NCBI GenBank assembly: GCA_041854955.1
Contig: JBHADF010000022.1
Location: 1-63,001 of the forward strand
DNA length: 63,001 bases
Source: CAMENZ01 sp041854955
GTDB taxonomy: Bacteria > Bacillota > Clostridia > Peptostreptococcales > Anaerovoracaceae
Reading direction: 5' to 3'
Numbering within the stretch: the stretch's first letter is position 1; each line of letters starts with the position of its first letter. Under the pieces are notes generated by a model. That model was not told the origin of the DNA, searched no databases, and was given only the letters and a program-made list of their open reading frames with translations. A program made the translations under genes and the position numbers. Shown here piece after piece: positions 7,709 through 17,150 of this stretch.

Positions 7709-8437
7709 ATGGACGCAAGACTGAAAACCATAATAGGTGAAAGCCAAAACATAGTTTTTTTCGGAGGTGCGGGAGTTTCCACGGAAAGCGACATCCCGGA
7801 TTTTCGCTCGGAAAAGGGGCTTTACAGCACACTGAAGGTCTACGGACATTCGCCGGAGGATATTCTTAGCCACAGCTTCTTCATGGAAGACACAGAAACC
7901 TTTTACGATTACTACAAGAGTAATATGGTATATATGGAAGCGAAGCCCAATAAGGCGCACATAGCATTGGCAAAGCTGGAGGAAATGGGAAAGCTGAAGG
8001 CAGTTATAACTCAGAACATAGACGGCCTCCATCAAAAGGCGGGGAGCAAGACGGTCTACGAGCTCCACGGCTCCATGAATAGAAATCACTGCATGGATTG
8101 TGGCAGCACCTATGATTTGGAATATGTAATGAATGAGGAAAACTGTGAGGGCAAGGTTCCGCACTGCGCAAAGTGCGGAGGCGTGGTTAAACCCGATATA
8201 GTCCTCTATGAAGAACCCTTGGATATGGCCACTATGGAGAATGCAATACGGGCCATAGAAAAGGCTGACACCCTGATAATCGGAGGGACTTCACTGGTAG
8301 TTTATCCTGCGGCAGGCCTCATAAAATATTTCCGCGGAAAACATCTTGTTCTGATAAATAAAGCCGTCACACCTTATGACCACAAGGCGGATTTAATAAT
8401 AAACGATAGCATAGGAAAGGTAATGGAAATTGATTGA
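7709..8437 (+). CDS. cobB: Sir2-family NAD-dependent protein deacylase
   Basis: The enzyme removes acyl groups from lysines using NAD+, yielding nicotinamide and O-acyl-ADP-ribose. The 242-residue sequence has the Rossmann motif FFGGAGVSTESDIPDFRS (residues 18-34), TQNIDGLHQKAG (from residue 101), the catalytic His in YELHGS (His120) and a zinc site of two CxxC pairs (Cys128/131 and Cys153/156). Length matches bacterial sirtuins. AGGAGG precedes the ATG. The stop codon overlaps the ATG of surE (TGATG). The next gene but one is a nicotinamidase-related hydrolase, so a link to nicotinamide recycling is possible, though not shown. Confidence 0.94.
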   Translation: MDARLKTIIGESQNIVFFGGAGVSTESDIPDFRSEKGLYSTLKVYGHSPEDILSHSFFMEDTETFYDYYKSNMVYMEAKPNKAHIALAKLEEMGKLKAVITQNIDGLHQKAGSKTVYELHGSMNRNHCMDCGSTYDLEYVMNEENCEGKVPHCAKCGGVVKPDIVLYEEPLDMATMENAIRAIEKADTLIIGGTSLVVYPAAGLIKYFRGKHLVLINKAVTPYDHKADLIINDSIGKVMEID

Positions 8438-9204
8438 TGAATATACTTATAGCAAATGATGACGGAATACAGGCAGAAGGAATAAAGAGATTGGCGGAGA
8501 CTTTGTCGGAGGTGGCAAATATATACCTCTTTGCACCCTCCGGCCAGAGAAGTGCCTTCAGCCACGCCCTGACTACGGGCAAGGAAGTCAGGTTTAAAAG
8601 GGTTGACTTTCCCGGCACGGAAAGAGCCTATGCCGTGGACGGAACCCCTGCAGACTGCGTAAAGATGGGCCTTCATATTTTGCGCCAGGAGGGAATCTCC
8701 ATAGATATGGTCTACACAGGCATAAATCATGGCGGAAACCTGAGCACAGACACCCTCTACTCGGGAACCGTGTCCTCCGCCTATGAAGGCGTCATAAAGG
8801 GAATACCCTCAGTAGCCTTGTCCGTGGACAGTCACGGGGCTACCCACTTCGATTATGCCTGCAAGATGGCTCTTAAAATAATGGATTTTGCCAAGACTAC
8901 GGCCAACAGCGGCAGTCTTATAAGCATAAATACCCCGGATAGGCCGGCAGAGGAAATAAAGGGCCTTAAGGTGGTAAAGATGGACGAAATCGGCTATGCC
9001 GACGACCATATTATTGAGAAAAACGGGGAGGAAGAAATCTTCTTCACCTATTCCAGCAGATATGAGCTGAAGGAAGACTGGGACGAGGATGTAGATGCCA
9101 AGGTGCTTTCACAGGGCTATGCCACCGTTACCATGGTAAAATATGACCTTAACGACTACGCCGGTATTGAAAAGCTGAAAGGATGGCAAAGAGATGGAAA
9201 TTAA
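8437..9204 (+). CDS. surE: SurE, 5'/3'-nucleotidase
   Basis: SurE is a divalent-metal-dependent phosphatase acting on nucleoside monophosphates and polyphosphate. The N terminus MNILIANDDGIQAEGIK holds the paired metal-binding aspartates (Asp8, Asp9), followed by APSGQRSAFSHALT and GINHGGNLSTDTLYSGTVSSAYEG, the family's active-site segments. I use the ATG at 8437 that overlaps the sirtuin stop, rather than a TTG one codon earlier. At 255 residues it is of normal length. It overlaps the next gene by 11 bp. Confidence 0.94.
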   Translation: MNILIANDDGIQAEGIKRLAETLSEVANIYLFAPSGQRSAFSHALTTGKEVRFKRVDFPGTERAYAVDGTPADCVKMGLHILRQEGISIDMVYTGINHGGNLSTDTLYSGTVSSAYEGVIKGIPSVALSVDSHGATHFDYACKMALKIMDFAKTTANSGSLISINTPDRPAEEIKGLKVVKMDEIGYADDHIIEKNGEEEIFFTYSSRYELKEDWDEDVDAKVLSQGYATVTMVKYDLNDYAGIEKLKGWQRDGN

Positions 9205-9754
9205 GCGTTTGAAGAGAGAAGAAGCCTTTGCAATCTTCGTAGACTTTCAGGAAAGACTTATGGCCGTAATGGAGGGGAGAGAGGCCTTGGAGCAGTCGGC
9301 GGTGAAGCTGGCCAAGGGGCTGAAGATCCTCAACATCCCCATATTGGTAACTCAGCAATATACCAAGGGTCTTGGCCCTACTACGGAAGCCGTAGCCGCC
9401 GCTTTGGGGGACTTTGAGCCCATAGAAAAGAAAAGCTTCAGCGTCCTCGGTGCACCGGAGGCGAAGCAAGCCATAGCCGGTCTTAAAAAGGACGGGAGAA
9501 AATCTGTGGTTTTGTCAGGAATAGAAACCCACATCTGTGTGGAGCAGACGGCCCTGGATTTGGCGGAGCGTGGCTTCCAAGTCTTTGTAGCCGCCGATGC
9601 CATAAGGTCCAGAAGTAGTGAAAACAGGGAAATCGCTTTGAGAAGGCTGGAGCAGGCCGGCGTGGTTGTCACTTCTGTGGAAAGCATCCTTTATGAAATG
9701 TTAGGAGGGGCCGAAGGCGAGGGATTCAAGGGAATTTCCGCCTTGGTAAAATAA
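9194..9754 (+). CDS. Isochorismatase/nicotinamidase-family cysteine hydrolase
   Basis: The 186-residue protein has the family triad: Asp17 (FVDFQERL), Lys80 (IEKKSFS) and Cys115 (GIETHICVEQTA). The GIETHxCV signature and the cis-peptide region place it in the isochorismatase-like hydrolases, which include nicotinamidases and various amidases; the substrate cannot be set. It lacks the extended metal-binding DxHxxxH motif I would expect of a true PncA. It overlaps surE by 11 bp and is followed after 2 bp by a DUF2156 gene, so all four genes from the sirtuin on are probably one transcript. Confidence 0.88.
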   Translation: MEIKRLKREEAFAIFVDFQERLMAVMEGREALEQSAVKLAKGLKILNIPILVTQQYTKGLGPTTEAVAAALGDFEPIEKKSFSVLGAPEAKQAIAGLKKDGRKSVVLSGIETHICVEQTALDLAERGFQVFVAADAIRSRSSENREIALRRLEQAGVVVTSVESILYEMLGGAEGEGFKGISALVK

Positions 9755-9756
9755 CT

Positions 9757-10707
9757 ATGATATTTAAAAACAGATTCGACAATTTGACCGATGAGCAGAT
9801 AAAGGAGGTTGTGTCATATTTTGACGGATATGACTACAAGTCCTCCAGCCACACATTTTTGGCCAACTATATATGGCGAGACACCCACGATATCACCTGG
9901 CAGGTAATCGGAGACTACATGTGCGTGGCCGCCTTGAGCGACCTGTCCCCGGAGTCCAAGGAATATGTCATGTCCTTTCCCTGCACTAAGACGGGAGAAT
10001 ATGACCAAAAGAAATTTTGCCAAACCATAACCGAGGCCAGGAAAATCTTTCGCGAGCACGGTCAGGAGCTGGCTATGACCATGATACCTGGCCATCTTGT
10101 ACATTATTTGCGGGACTGCTACTGCGGAGAGGTGGAAATCGAGCATGACAGAGACGATGATGACTACATATACCTGAAAGAGGACTTGGCAGAGCTGAAG
10201 GGGAGAAAGTATCATCAGAAGAAGAACAATCTGAACTATTTCCTGAGGAATTATGAGTACACCTATGAAGAGGCCACTGAAGAAATGGTGCCGGAAATTT
10301 GGAAGTACATACAGGCAAAGAACGAGTACAAGATGGGTGAGACCCCCGACGAGTGGAAGGAAATTCTTGAGCTGGAAAATGTGGCCATAAAAGAACTCCT
10401 GGCCTTTGTAGGCAAAGGACTTCTCACCGGTGTCATAAGAATTGACGGCGAAATAGTGGCCGTAACCATGGGCGAATTTGCCAGAACTACGGACAAGGAA
10501 ACGGTTTTGGTCCATGTTGAAAAAGCCGATGACCGTATAAGAGGCCTATACCAGGCCATCAACTGGGAGTTTGTAAACAGGCTGCCGGAGGAGACTATCT
10601 ACGTGAATAGAGAGGAAGATATGGGCCTGGAAAACCTGCGTCAGACAAAAAACTCATATAAGCCGGCGGAAATGGGCGAGAAATATTCCGCATATTTTGT
10701 TAAATAA
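9757..10707 (+). CDS. DUF2156 / phosphatidylglycerol lysyltransferase-domain protein
   Basis: The 316-residue protein matches the soluble LPG_synthase_C/DUF2156 fold (two GNAT-like halves): FANYIWR-like segment near residue 38, GRKYHQKKNNLNYF in the centre, and EEDMGLENLRQTKNSYKPAEMGEKY at the C terminus. In membrane-bound MprF the same domain moves lysine from lysyl-tRNA to phosphatidylglycerol, but stand-alone forms like this one have no membrane segments and an unknown acceptor. It is the fourth gene of the sirtuin run and starts two bases after the previous stop. Confidence 0.85.
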   Translation: MIFKNRFDNLTDEQIKEVVSYFDGYDYKSSSHTFLANYIWRDTHDITWQVIGDYMCVAALSDLSPESKEYVMSFPCTKTGEYDQKKFCQTITEARKIFREHGQELAMTMIPGHLVHYLRDCYCGEVEIEHDRDDDDYIYLKEDLAELKGRKYHQKKNNLNYFLRNYEYTYEEATEEMVPEIWKYIQAKNEYKMGETPDEWKEILELENVAIKELLAFVGKGLLTGVIRIDGEIVAVTMGEFARTTDKETVLVHVEKADDRIRGLYQAINWEFVNRLPEETIYVNREEDMGLENLRQTKNSYKPAEMGEKYSAYFVK

Positions 10708-10726
10708 ACTACTTCTGCCCGTCACC

Positions 10727-10754
10727 TTGATTTTGTCTATGGATGTGCTAATAT
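10727..10754 (+). promoter_or_regulatory. Candidate upstream promoter for thiolase
   Basis: TTGATT (10727-10732) and TAATAT (10749-10754) are spaced by 16 bp, with TGC directly before the -10 (extended -10). This is one of two possible promoters before the thiolase gene. Confidence 0.45.
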
Positions 10755-10815
10755 ATAATCAAGAGATGTATGACAAAAAAACCGGGGATTTTGATAAAAA
10801 ATTAACACAATTTTC

Positions 10816-10844
10816 TTGATTTTTATGTAGTTATGTGTTTTAAT
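10816..10844 (+). promoter_or_regulatory. Candidate proximal promoter for thiolase
   Basis: TTGATT (10816-10821) and TTTAAT (10839-10844) are 17 bp apart with a TGT extended -10. Just downstream, GTTTTCTC (10856-10863) and GAGAAAAC (10872-10879) form a perfect hairpin near the expected 5' end, of the type that protects abundant mRNAs. Confidence 0.5.
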
Positions 10845-10917
10845 GCTGTTAAGGGGTTTTCTCGGTACACGGAGAAAACAAAAGTTCAGTTTAATTAACC
10901 TTAAGGAGGAATAAAAA

Positions 10918-12096
10918 ATGAGAGAAGTAGTAATCGTTGGAGCAGCCAGAACACCTATGGGTAATTTTGGAGGCTCATTAAAGGGAGTTCCCACAAGACA
11001 GCTGGGTGCCATCACCATCAAGGCCGCTTTGGAAAGAGCAGGAGTAAAGCCTGAAATGGTTGACGAGGTTATTATGGGTGCCGTATTACAGGGAGCTTTA
11101 GGCCAGAATGTGGCAAGACAGATGGCTTTAGACGCAGGCTTACCTATCGAAACACCTGCTATGACTATAAATAAGGTTTGCGGTTCCGGTTTGAGAGCCG
11201 TTGAGCTGGCAGCTCAGATCATCAAGGCAGGAGATGCCGACATAATCGTAGCCGGCGGTGCTGAAAACATGTCCGCTACAGCTTACGCACTTCCTTCCGG
11301 AAGATGGGGAGCAAGAATGGGCAACACACAGGTTGTGGATATGATGGTAAACGACGGCTTGACAGATGCCTTTGCCGGATACCACATGGGTATCACTGCT
11401 GAAAACATTGCAGAGCAGTGGGGCCTTACAAGAGAAGAATTAGACCAGTTCGCAGTAACCTCCCAGAACAGAGCTGAGGCTGCCATCAAGGCAGGAAAGT
11501 TCAAGGACGAAATCGTTCCCGTTGAAATTCCTCAGAAGAAGGGCGACCCTATCATCTTCGATACAGATGAGTTCCCTAAGTTCGGAACCACTATGGACAG
11601 CGTTGCTAAGCTGAGACCTGCTTTCAAGAAAGACGGTATCGTAACTGCAGCCAACGCATCCGGAATTAACGATGCAGGTGCTGCTGTAGTAGTAATGTCA
11701 AAGGAAAAGGCTGACGAACTTGGAATCAAGCCTCTTTGCACAATCAAGTCCTACGCTTCCGCAGGTGTTGACCCTTCCATCATGGGAATCGGTCCCGTAC
11801 CTGCTTCCGAAAAGGCTCTTAAGAAAGCCGGCCTTACTATCGCAGATATGGATCTTGTAGAAGCTAACGAAGCCTTCGCTACTCAGTCCATCGCAGTTAG
11901 AAAGGACTTAGGCTTAGACCCTGAAAAGACTAACGTAAACGGCGGAGCTATCGCATTAGGACATCCTATCGGAGCTTCCGGAACAAGAATTCTCATCACC
12001 CTTATTTACGAGATGATAAGAAGAGACTCCAAGTATGGCCTTGCCACCCTTTGCATCGGCGGAGGAATGGGAACAGCCCTCATCGTGGAGAGATAA
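10918..12096 (+). CDS. thlA: Acetyl-CoA C-acetyltransferase (thiolase)
   Basis: The enzyme interconverts two acetyl-CoA and acetoacetyl-CoA. The 392 residues include the nucleophile Cys88 (NKVCGSGLRA), His349 (GGAIALGHPIGASG) and Cys379 (CIGGGMGTAL), all in place. In a lysine fermenter it would split the acetoacetyl-CoA made by the CoA-transferase at 47.7 kb, or condense acetyl-CoA toward butyrate. AAGGAGG lies ahead of the ATG. Codon choice (AGA for Arg, GGA/GGC for Gly) resembles the kam/kdd genes rather than its neighbours, suggesting high expression. It is monocistronic with its own promoter region and terminator. Confidence 0.95.
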   Translation: MREVVIVGAARTPMGNFGGSLKGVPTRQLGAITIKAALERAGVKPEMVDEVIMGAVLQGALGQNVARQMALDAGLPIETPAMTINKVCGSGLRAVELAAQIIKAGDADIIVAGGAENMSATAYALPSGRWGARMGNTQVVDMMVNDGLTDAFAGYHMGITAENIAEQWGLTREELDQFAVTSQNRAEAAIKAGKFKDEIVPVEIPQKKGDPIIFDTDEFPKFGTTMDSVAKLRPAFKKDGIVTAANASGINDAGAAVVVMSKEKADELGIKPLCTIKSYASAGVDPSIMGIGPVPASEKALKKAGLTIADMDLVEANEAFATQSIAVRKDLGLDPEKTNVNGGAIALGHPIGASGTRILITLIYEMIRRDSKYGLATLCIGGGMGTALIVER

Positions 12097-12108
12097 AAAA
12101 GAATCCTT

Positions 12109-12141
12109 CAAATCCCCCTGCAGCAATGTAGGGGGATTTTT
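12109..12141 (+). terminator. Intrinsic terminator of thiolase
   Basis: AAATCCCCCTGCA and TGTAGGGGGATTT pair around a four-base loop and TTTT follows. The 300 bases after it hold nothing I can identify apart from the glnS promoter at the end. Confidence 0.9.
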
Positions 12142-12438
12142 GCAGAATAGGGAGGGCTTGGATGGCTGTATAGCTGTAATTGGTGGTGATTGTGCTGTTG
12201 CAAAGGGTGCCGTTAGTGGGAGCGATAGGTGGGGGAGTAACTGAATGGCGTCGTACTGCTTTCTCCGGGTACATGCAGGTTTTGCACCAATGGAGGGTGG
12301 ATAACCTGCAGACTTACATAGAAATGCAGGAAGTGAATAGATGATTAGGGCAAAGCCGATATTTCCCGAGAGCTGCAACCCTTAGCCCCACATCACAAAA
12401 CTTCCACACTATGAGCATAATATTTCCCCCTGAAAATA

Positions 12439-12468
12439 TTGAAAACAGGGGCCTTTTTATGTTATACT
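12439..12468 (+). promoter_or_regulatory. Sigma-A promoter of glnS
   Basis: TTGAAA at 12439-12444 and TATACT at 12463-12468, spacer 18 bp, lie 31 bp ahead of the glnS start. Confidence 0.6.
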
Positions 12469-12498
12469 ATAGCACAAATATATTTCGGAGGAAATTTC

Positions 12499-14154
12499 AT
12501 GGCAGAAACCAATTTTATTCATAATATCATCGAAAAGGATTTGGAAAACAAGAAGTACGGTGACAGCGACATAATCACCCGTTTTCCGCCGGAGCCTAAC
12601 GGATATCTCCACATAGGCCACGCAAAATCCATCTGTCTCAACTTCTCTACTGCGGCAAAATACGGCGGTAGATGCAATTTGCGTTACGATGACACCAACC
12701 CGGTGAAGGAGGATATGGAGTATATCAATTCCATCGAAGAGGACGTAAAGTGGCTGGGCTTTCAGTGGAACGAAAGACTTTGGGCGTCGGACTACTTTGA
12801 CACCATGTATGAGGCGGCGGTGGAGCTTATAAAAAAAGGCAAGGCCTATGTCTGCAAGCTGACTCCGGAGGAAATTAAGGAATACAGAGGCACCCTGACA
12901 GAGCCGGGCAAGGACAGCCCTTACAGGAACACTCCCGTAGAGGAAAATCTGAAGCTGTTCACAGAGATGAAGGAAGGCAAATATGCTGACGGCGCAATGG
13001 TGCTGAGGGCTAAAATAGATATGTCATCGCCTAATATCAATATGAGAGACCCTATCATATACAGGATTGCCCACGCCACACACCACAACACGGGAGACAA
13101 GTGGTGCATATATCCTATGTATGATTTCGCACACCCCATCGAAGACGCCATCGAGGGAATTACCCACTCCATCTGCACCTTGGAGTTCGAAGACCACAGA
13201 CCTCTTTATGACTGGGTTCTGAAGGAGGTAGGCTTCTGGAAAATGCCTCCACAGCAGATAGAGTTTGCCCGCCTCAACCTGACCAATACAGTCATGTCTA
13301 AGAGATTCCTCAAAAAGCTGGTGGACGAGGGCATAGTTGACGGCTGGGATGACCCCAGAATGCCGACTATAGCAGGCATCAGAAGAAGAGGCTACACCCC
13401 GGAAGCCATCAGAGCTTTCTGTGATGATATAGGTGTTTCCAAGAGCAATTCCACCGTGGACATCGCTCAGCTGGAGCACTTCGTAAGAGACGACCTGAAG
13501 GAAAGAGTAGAGTCCAGAAATGTAATCTTCGACCCTATCAAGGTGATAGTGACCAATTATCCCGAGGGAAAATCGGAGGTTTGCACCATAGAAAACAACC
13601 CGGCGGTTGAAGAAATGGGCACGAGGGAAATAACCTTCTCCAGAGAACTTTGGATAGACGGAGCCGATTTCATGGAGGTTCCCCCAAAGAAATATTTCCG
13701 CCTGTTTCCACCTCAGGGAGACCAACCGGGCAACGAAGTCAGATTCAAGGGAGCCTATTTCCTTACCTGTACCGGCTTTGAGAAAAATCCCGACGGCACC
13801 ATTAAGGAAATCTATTGCACCTATGACCCGGAGACTAAGTCCGGCTCCGGCTTTGAGGAAAGAAAGGTAAAGGGCACAATTCACTTTGTAGATGCCAATA
13901 ACTGTGTGGAGATAAAGCTTCGTCGCTTCGGATATCTCATGGTGGAGGACGAGGAAAATCCGGGAAAGATGGTGGGAAACACCAATTCCATGGAGGAAAT
14001 AACCTGCTATGGAGAACCCTCCTTAAGGGATGCGGAACCGGGGGACAGATTTCAATTCTTCAGACACGGATACTTCAATGCGGAGCCTAAGCTCTTTACA
14101 AAGGATAACCTGACATTCAATGAAATCGTAGGCTTGAAGAGCTCCTGGAAATAG
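12499..14154 (+). CDS. glnS: Glutaminyl-tRNA synthetase
   Basis: The 551-residue class I synthetase charges tRNA-Gln with glutamine. It has FPPEPNGYLHIGHAKS (HIGH motif, about residue 35), RYDDTNPVKE, and the KMSKS-equivalent VMSKRFL. The anticodon-binding beta-barrel domains follow and end with FFRHGYFNAEPKLF, typical of GlnRS rather than GltX. The start at 12499 follows GGAGG by eight bases; an upstream in-frame extension runs into the promoter and is not translated. Presence of GlnRS does not exclude a parallel GatCAB route. Confidence 0.95.
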   Translation: MAETNFIHNIIEKDLENKKYGDSDIITRFPPEPNGYLHIGHAKSICLNFSTAAKYGGRCNLRYDDTNPVKEDMEYINSIEEDVKWLGFQWNERLWASDYFDTMYEAAVELIKKGKAYVCKLTPEEIKEYRGTLTEPGKDSPYRNTPVEENLKLFTEMKEGKYADGAMVLRAKIDMSSPNINMRDPIIYRIAHATHHNTGDKWCIYPMYDFAHPIEDAIEGITHSICTLEFEDHRPLYDWVLKEVGFWKMPPQQIEFARLNLTNTVMSKRFLKKLVDEGIVDGWDDPRMPTIAGIRRRGYTPEAIRAFCDDIGVSKSNSTVDIAQLEHFVRDDLKERVESRNVIFDPIKVIVTNYPEGKSEVCTIENNPAVEEMGTREITFSRELWIDGADFMEVPPKKYFRLFPPQGDQPGNEVRFKGAYFLTCTGFEKNPDGTIKEIYCTYDPETKSGSGFEERKVKGTIHFVDANNCVEIKLRRFGYLMVEDEENPGKMVGNTNSMEEITCYGEPSLRDAEPGDRFQFFRHGYFNAEPKLFTKDNLTFNEIVGLKSSWK

Positions 14155-14256
14155 AAGCTGTTCAAGGCTATAAAGGAGAAACGGATGAAGGGTCTTAGCG
14201 CCTAAACCCGGACCCCTGATAAATACACACTTAGGAAAAGAAAGAGAGGAAAGCAG

Positions 14257-15777
14257 ATGTATATAGATGAAAAAATCTGCCTGGGAGAGGCCAACGGAGA
14301 AAAGCTTTACATACTTCCCAAAATGGCAAACAGGCACGGTCTCATAACCGGAGCCACAGGAACGGGAAAGACAACCACCTTGAAGACCTTGGCCGAGTCC
14401 TTCAGCGATGCGGGAGTTCCCGTATTCTTCTCAGACATAAAGGGAGATTTGGCCGGCATAGCCACCAAATATCCCGCAACCTTTTGGGATATCTACGGCA
14501 AGGGCGGAATCCCGGCCAGAACCACCATTTCCGAAATGGGGCCGGTTTTGCTGGCAAAGCTGATGGAGCTCAACGATACCCAGTCGGACATTTTGACGGT
14601 GGTATTTAAAATTGCCGATGACAGAAACCTGCTCCTCATAGACACCAAGGACCTGAAGGCTATGCTTTCATACGTGGGGGAAAACAGCGGAGATTTTGCT
14701 GCCGATTACGGAAATATTGCAAAGAACAGTGTAAACACCATTTTAAGAAATGTAGTGGCTCTGGAGACCAAGGGAGCCGAAGGCTTCTTTGCGGAGCCGG
14801 CTTTAAACATCGCCGACCTTTTCCAAAGAAATGCCGACGGAAAGGGAATGATAAACATTCTCCACTGCAAGGAGCTGGTGCAGGACACTACCCTTTACGG
14901 AACCTTCTTGCTCTGGATGCTTTCCGAGCTCTTTGAAACCCTGCCGGAAGTAGGGGATATGGATAGACCTCGAATGGTATTTTTCTTCGATGAAGCCCAC
15001 CTCATATTCAAGGAGGCGGGGAAGGCCCTGCTCCAAAAGATAGAGCAGGTTGTAAAGCTTATCCGTTCCAAGGGCGTGGGAGTATACTTCATAAGCCAGA
15101 GCCCCAAGGACATACCCGATTCAGTTTTGGCCCAGCTGGGAAACAAGATACAGCACGGCTTGAGAGCCTACACTCCGGCGGAGGAAAAGGTGGTAAAGGC
15201 AGTTGCAGACACCTTTAGAGCCAATCCGGATTTCGATACCTATGAAACCATCCTCCATTTAGGAACAGGTGAGGCCCTCATATCCACCCTGGGAATGGAC
15301 GGCGTGCCCACCATGGTTCAGAAGACCAAGATAATGGCTCCCTATACCATGGACACCAACCTGACCGAGGAGGAAAAGGAAAAGTTCATCCTGACCAATG
15401 ATCTTTATCTCAAGTACAAGGACAGCTTTGACGGTGATTCAGCCTACGAGTTTTTCCGGAGGATGAGACATGAGGAGGCCCAGACGGCAGCCGTTCAGGC
15501 TGAAGCCGCCGCGCAGGAAAAGCTGACGGAAACCGAGAGGAAGGCTCAGGAAATTCAGGCAGCCAAGGAGGCCAAGGAAGCCCAAAAAGAGGCGGAAAAA
15601 CAGGCCAAGCTGATGAAGTCCAACGTTAAAAAGGTGGCCAGTACCGCTGTTGGTACCGTAGGCCGTGAGATGGGCAAGAGCCTGGGAAAATCCGTAGGGG
15701 GACAATTCGGCAAGACCTTAGGAGGCAATGTGGGTGCTCAGCTCATGAGGAGCATACTGGGAACCTTCATAAAATAG
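14257..15777 (+). CDS. HerA-like ATPase, DUF853 family
   Basis: The 506-residue protein has Walker A GATGTGKTT (about residues 30-38) and Walker B RMVFFFDEAH with the HerA/FtsK-like ATPase core, followed by an Ala/Glu/Lys-rich coiled coil (about residues 405-455) and a glycine-rich tail. The layout matches DUF853 (PF05872) proteins annotated as helicase HerA-like. Their exact role is unknown; HerA itself is a hexameric DNA translocase. No NurA nuclease partner is nearby. The start has AGAGAGGAAAG upstream; the 100-bp gap from glnS has no clear terminator. Confidence 0.9.
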   Translation: MYIDEKICLGEANGEKLYILPKMANRHGLITGATGTGKTTTLKTLAESFSDAGVPVFFSDIKGDLAGIATKYPATFWDIYGKGGIPARTTISEMGPVLLAKLMELNDTQSDILTVVFKIADDRNLLLIDTKDLKAMLSYVGENSGDFAADYGNIAKNSVNTILRNVVALETKGAEGFFAEPALNIADLFQRNADGKGMINILHCKELVQDTTLYGTFLLWMLSELFETLPEVGDMDRPRMVFFFDEAHLIFKEAGKALLQKIEQVVKLIRSKGVGVYFISQSPKDIPDSVLAQLGNKIQHGLRAYTPAEEKVVKAVADTFRANPDFDTYETILHLGTGEALISTLGMDGVPTMVQKTKIMAPYTMDTNLTEEEKEKFILTNDLYLKYKDSFDGDSAYEFFRRMRHEEAQTAAVQAEAAAQEKLTETERKAQEIQAAKEAKEAQKEAEKQAKLMKSNVKKVASTAVGTVGREMGKSLGKSVGGQFGKTLGGNVGAQLMRSILGTFIK

Positions 15778-15880
15778 AAGCCAGGGGCAAGCCAAAGCCT
15801 TGGCAGACTAAAGCTCCGAGAAAACCTGCAGGTAAAGATCTTACTTGTTAAGTCGGGGCATAAAAAAGGGGAATGAGATT

Positions 15881-16759
15881 ATGAACAGCTTTGAGAGATT
15901 AAGGCACGGGAGATTAAGCCTGATTGCCATACTTATGGTATTAATCATTGCAGCTTCAAGCCTGGTATATATGGAGTCGGCAGACGCCGCCATAAAAGGC
16001 AAAAATCCGCCTGAAATAGGGGGAAGGTATGCCGTGCTCATAGGTGTGGATGCAAATAAAATAATTGGAAAAGCCAAGGGCTACTCCACAGTAGTTATAG
16101 AAGGACAGACCACAGATGCCTCCATAATTAAAAAGCTGAAAGACAGTGGAAAGACGGTTTACTCCTACCTGAGTATAGGCTCATTGGAAAACTACAGGCC
16201 CTATTACGAGGAATTCAAGGATAAAACTCTGGCACCCTACGAAAACTGGGACGAAGAGTTTTGGATGGATGTATCGGACAAGGGTTGGCAGAAATTAATC
16301 ACCGAGGAAATCCTACCCGACCTGAAGGCGAAGGGCTTTGACGGACTTTTTCTGGACAACGCCGATGTGTATTACCTCTTTCCGAGAGAAAACATATATG
16401 CAGGCCTTGTTTCGATGATAAAAGCCATCAAGGAGGCGGGGCTGAAGGTAATGATAAACGGAGGAGACCTTTTCGTGTCCAAGCTCATCCAAGAGGGGAA
16501 AGCTCAGCTGATAGACAGCGTAAATCAGGAGTGTGTATACACTACCATTAAGGATTATGACAGGGATGCTTTCCGCCGTCAGTCAAAGTCGGACAGAGAA
16601 TATTTTACGGATTACCTTAAAAGCGTGAAAAAGGCGGGCATAGCCGTATACCTGCTGGAATATACAAAGAGCAAAAAATTGGCCAAGACCATAGCTAAGT
16701 TTTGCAGGAAAAAGGGCTACGGCTACTGCATTTCCGACAAGGTGTCCCTGGAAGGCTGA
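15881..16759 (+). CDS. Secreted endo-alpha-1,4-polygalactosaminidase-like protein (GH114/TM1410 type)
   Basis: The 292-residue protein starts with a signal peptide or anchor (about residues 10-32, ending in SADAAIKG), then a TIM-barrel domain with YSYLSIGSLENYRPYYEEF, WDEEFWMDVSD and KGFDGLFLDNADVYYLF, the last carrying the conserved Asp residues of the GH114 / TM1410 family. Members hydrolyse galactosaminogalactan-type polymers in some organisms; the substrate here is unknown. The start at 15881 (AAGGGG upstream) is preferred over a TTG at 15845. Confidence 0.82.
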   Translation: MNSFERLRHGRLSLIAILMVLIIAASSLVYMESADAAIKGKNPPEIGGRYAVLIGVDANKIIGKAKGYSTVVIEGQTTDASIIKKLKDSGKTVYSYLSIGSLENYRPYYEEFKDKTLAPYENWDEEFWMDVSDKGWQKLITEEILPDLKAKGFDGLFLDNADVYYLFPRENIYAGLVSMIKAIKEAGLKVMINGGDLFVSKLIQEGKAQLIDSVNQECVYTTIKDYDRDAFRRQSKSDREYFTDYLKSVKKAGIAVYLLEYTKSKKLAKTIAKFCRKKGYGYCISDKVSLEG

Positions 16760-16821
16760 TTTTGCCGGCCAGGGGATAGTCCCAACCGAAGACAATTAAA
16801 ACACAATAGAAAAGAGGAAAT

Positions 16822-17124
16822 ATGATAACAAGCAAACAGAGAAGCTATCTGCGTTCTCTGGCCCACCACGAGGACCCTATAGTTTACATAGGCAAAGATG
16901 GTGTGACTGAGAATGTGATAAAGGAAATAGATATCTGCCTGGAAAATCGCGAGCTTATAAAGGTTAAGCTTCAGGAGAGCTGCGACTTGGACCCCAAGGC
17001 CGTAGCTAATGAAATGGCGGAGATCCTGGGGGCCGAATTCGTTCAGGCCATAGGAAGAAAATTCTGCCTCTACAGACAGGCTAAGGATAAGGAAAAACGA
17101 AAAATAGAACTACCGAGAAACTGA
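16822..17124 (+). CDS. yhbY: YhbY-family ribosome-assembly RNA-binding protein
   Basis: The 100-residue protein is a single CRM domain with LRSLAHHEDPIVYIGKDGVTENVIKEID and the GxxF-like loop region near the C terminus (AEFVQAIGRKFCLYR). CRM proteins bind pre-50S rRNA. Length is normal for the family. It has GAGGAAAT ahead of the ATG and is followed by a prepilin peptidase gene after 26 bp. Confidence 0.92.
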   Translation: MITSKQRSYLRSLAHHEDPIVYIGKDGVTENVIKEIDICLENRELIKVKLQESCDLDPKAVANEMAEILGAEFVQAIGRKFCLYRQAKDKEKRKIELPRN

Positions 17125-17150
17125 GGAGATAAGCTTTAAGGAGGGCATAG

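Noticed and set aside
13024..13884. 286-codon open frame on the minus strand
   Set aside because: It is a shadow of glnS with no ribosome site and no recognisable motif.
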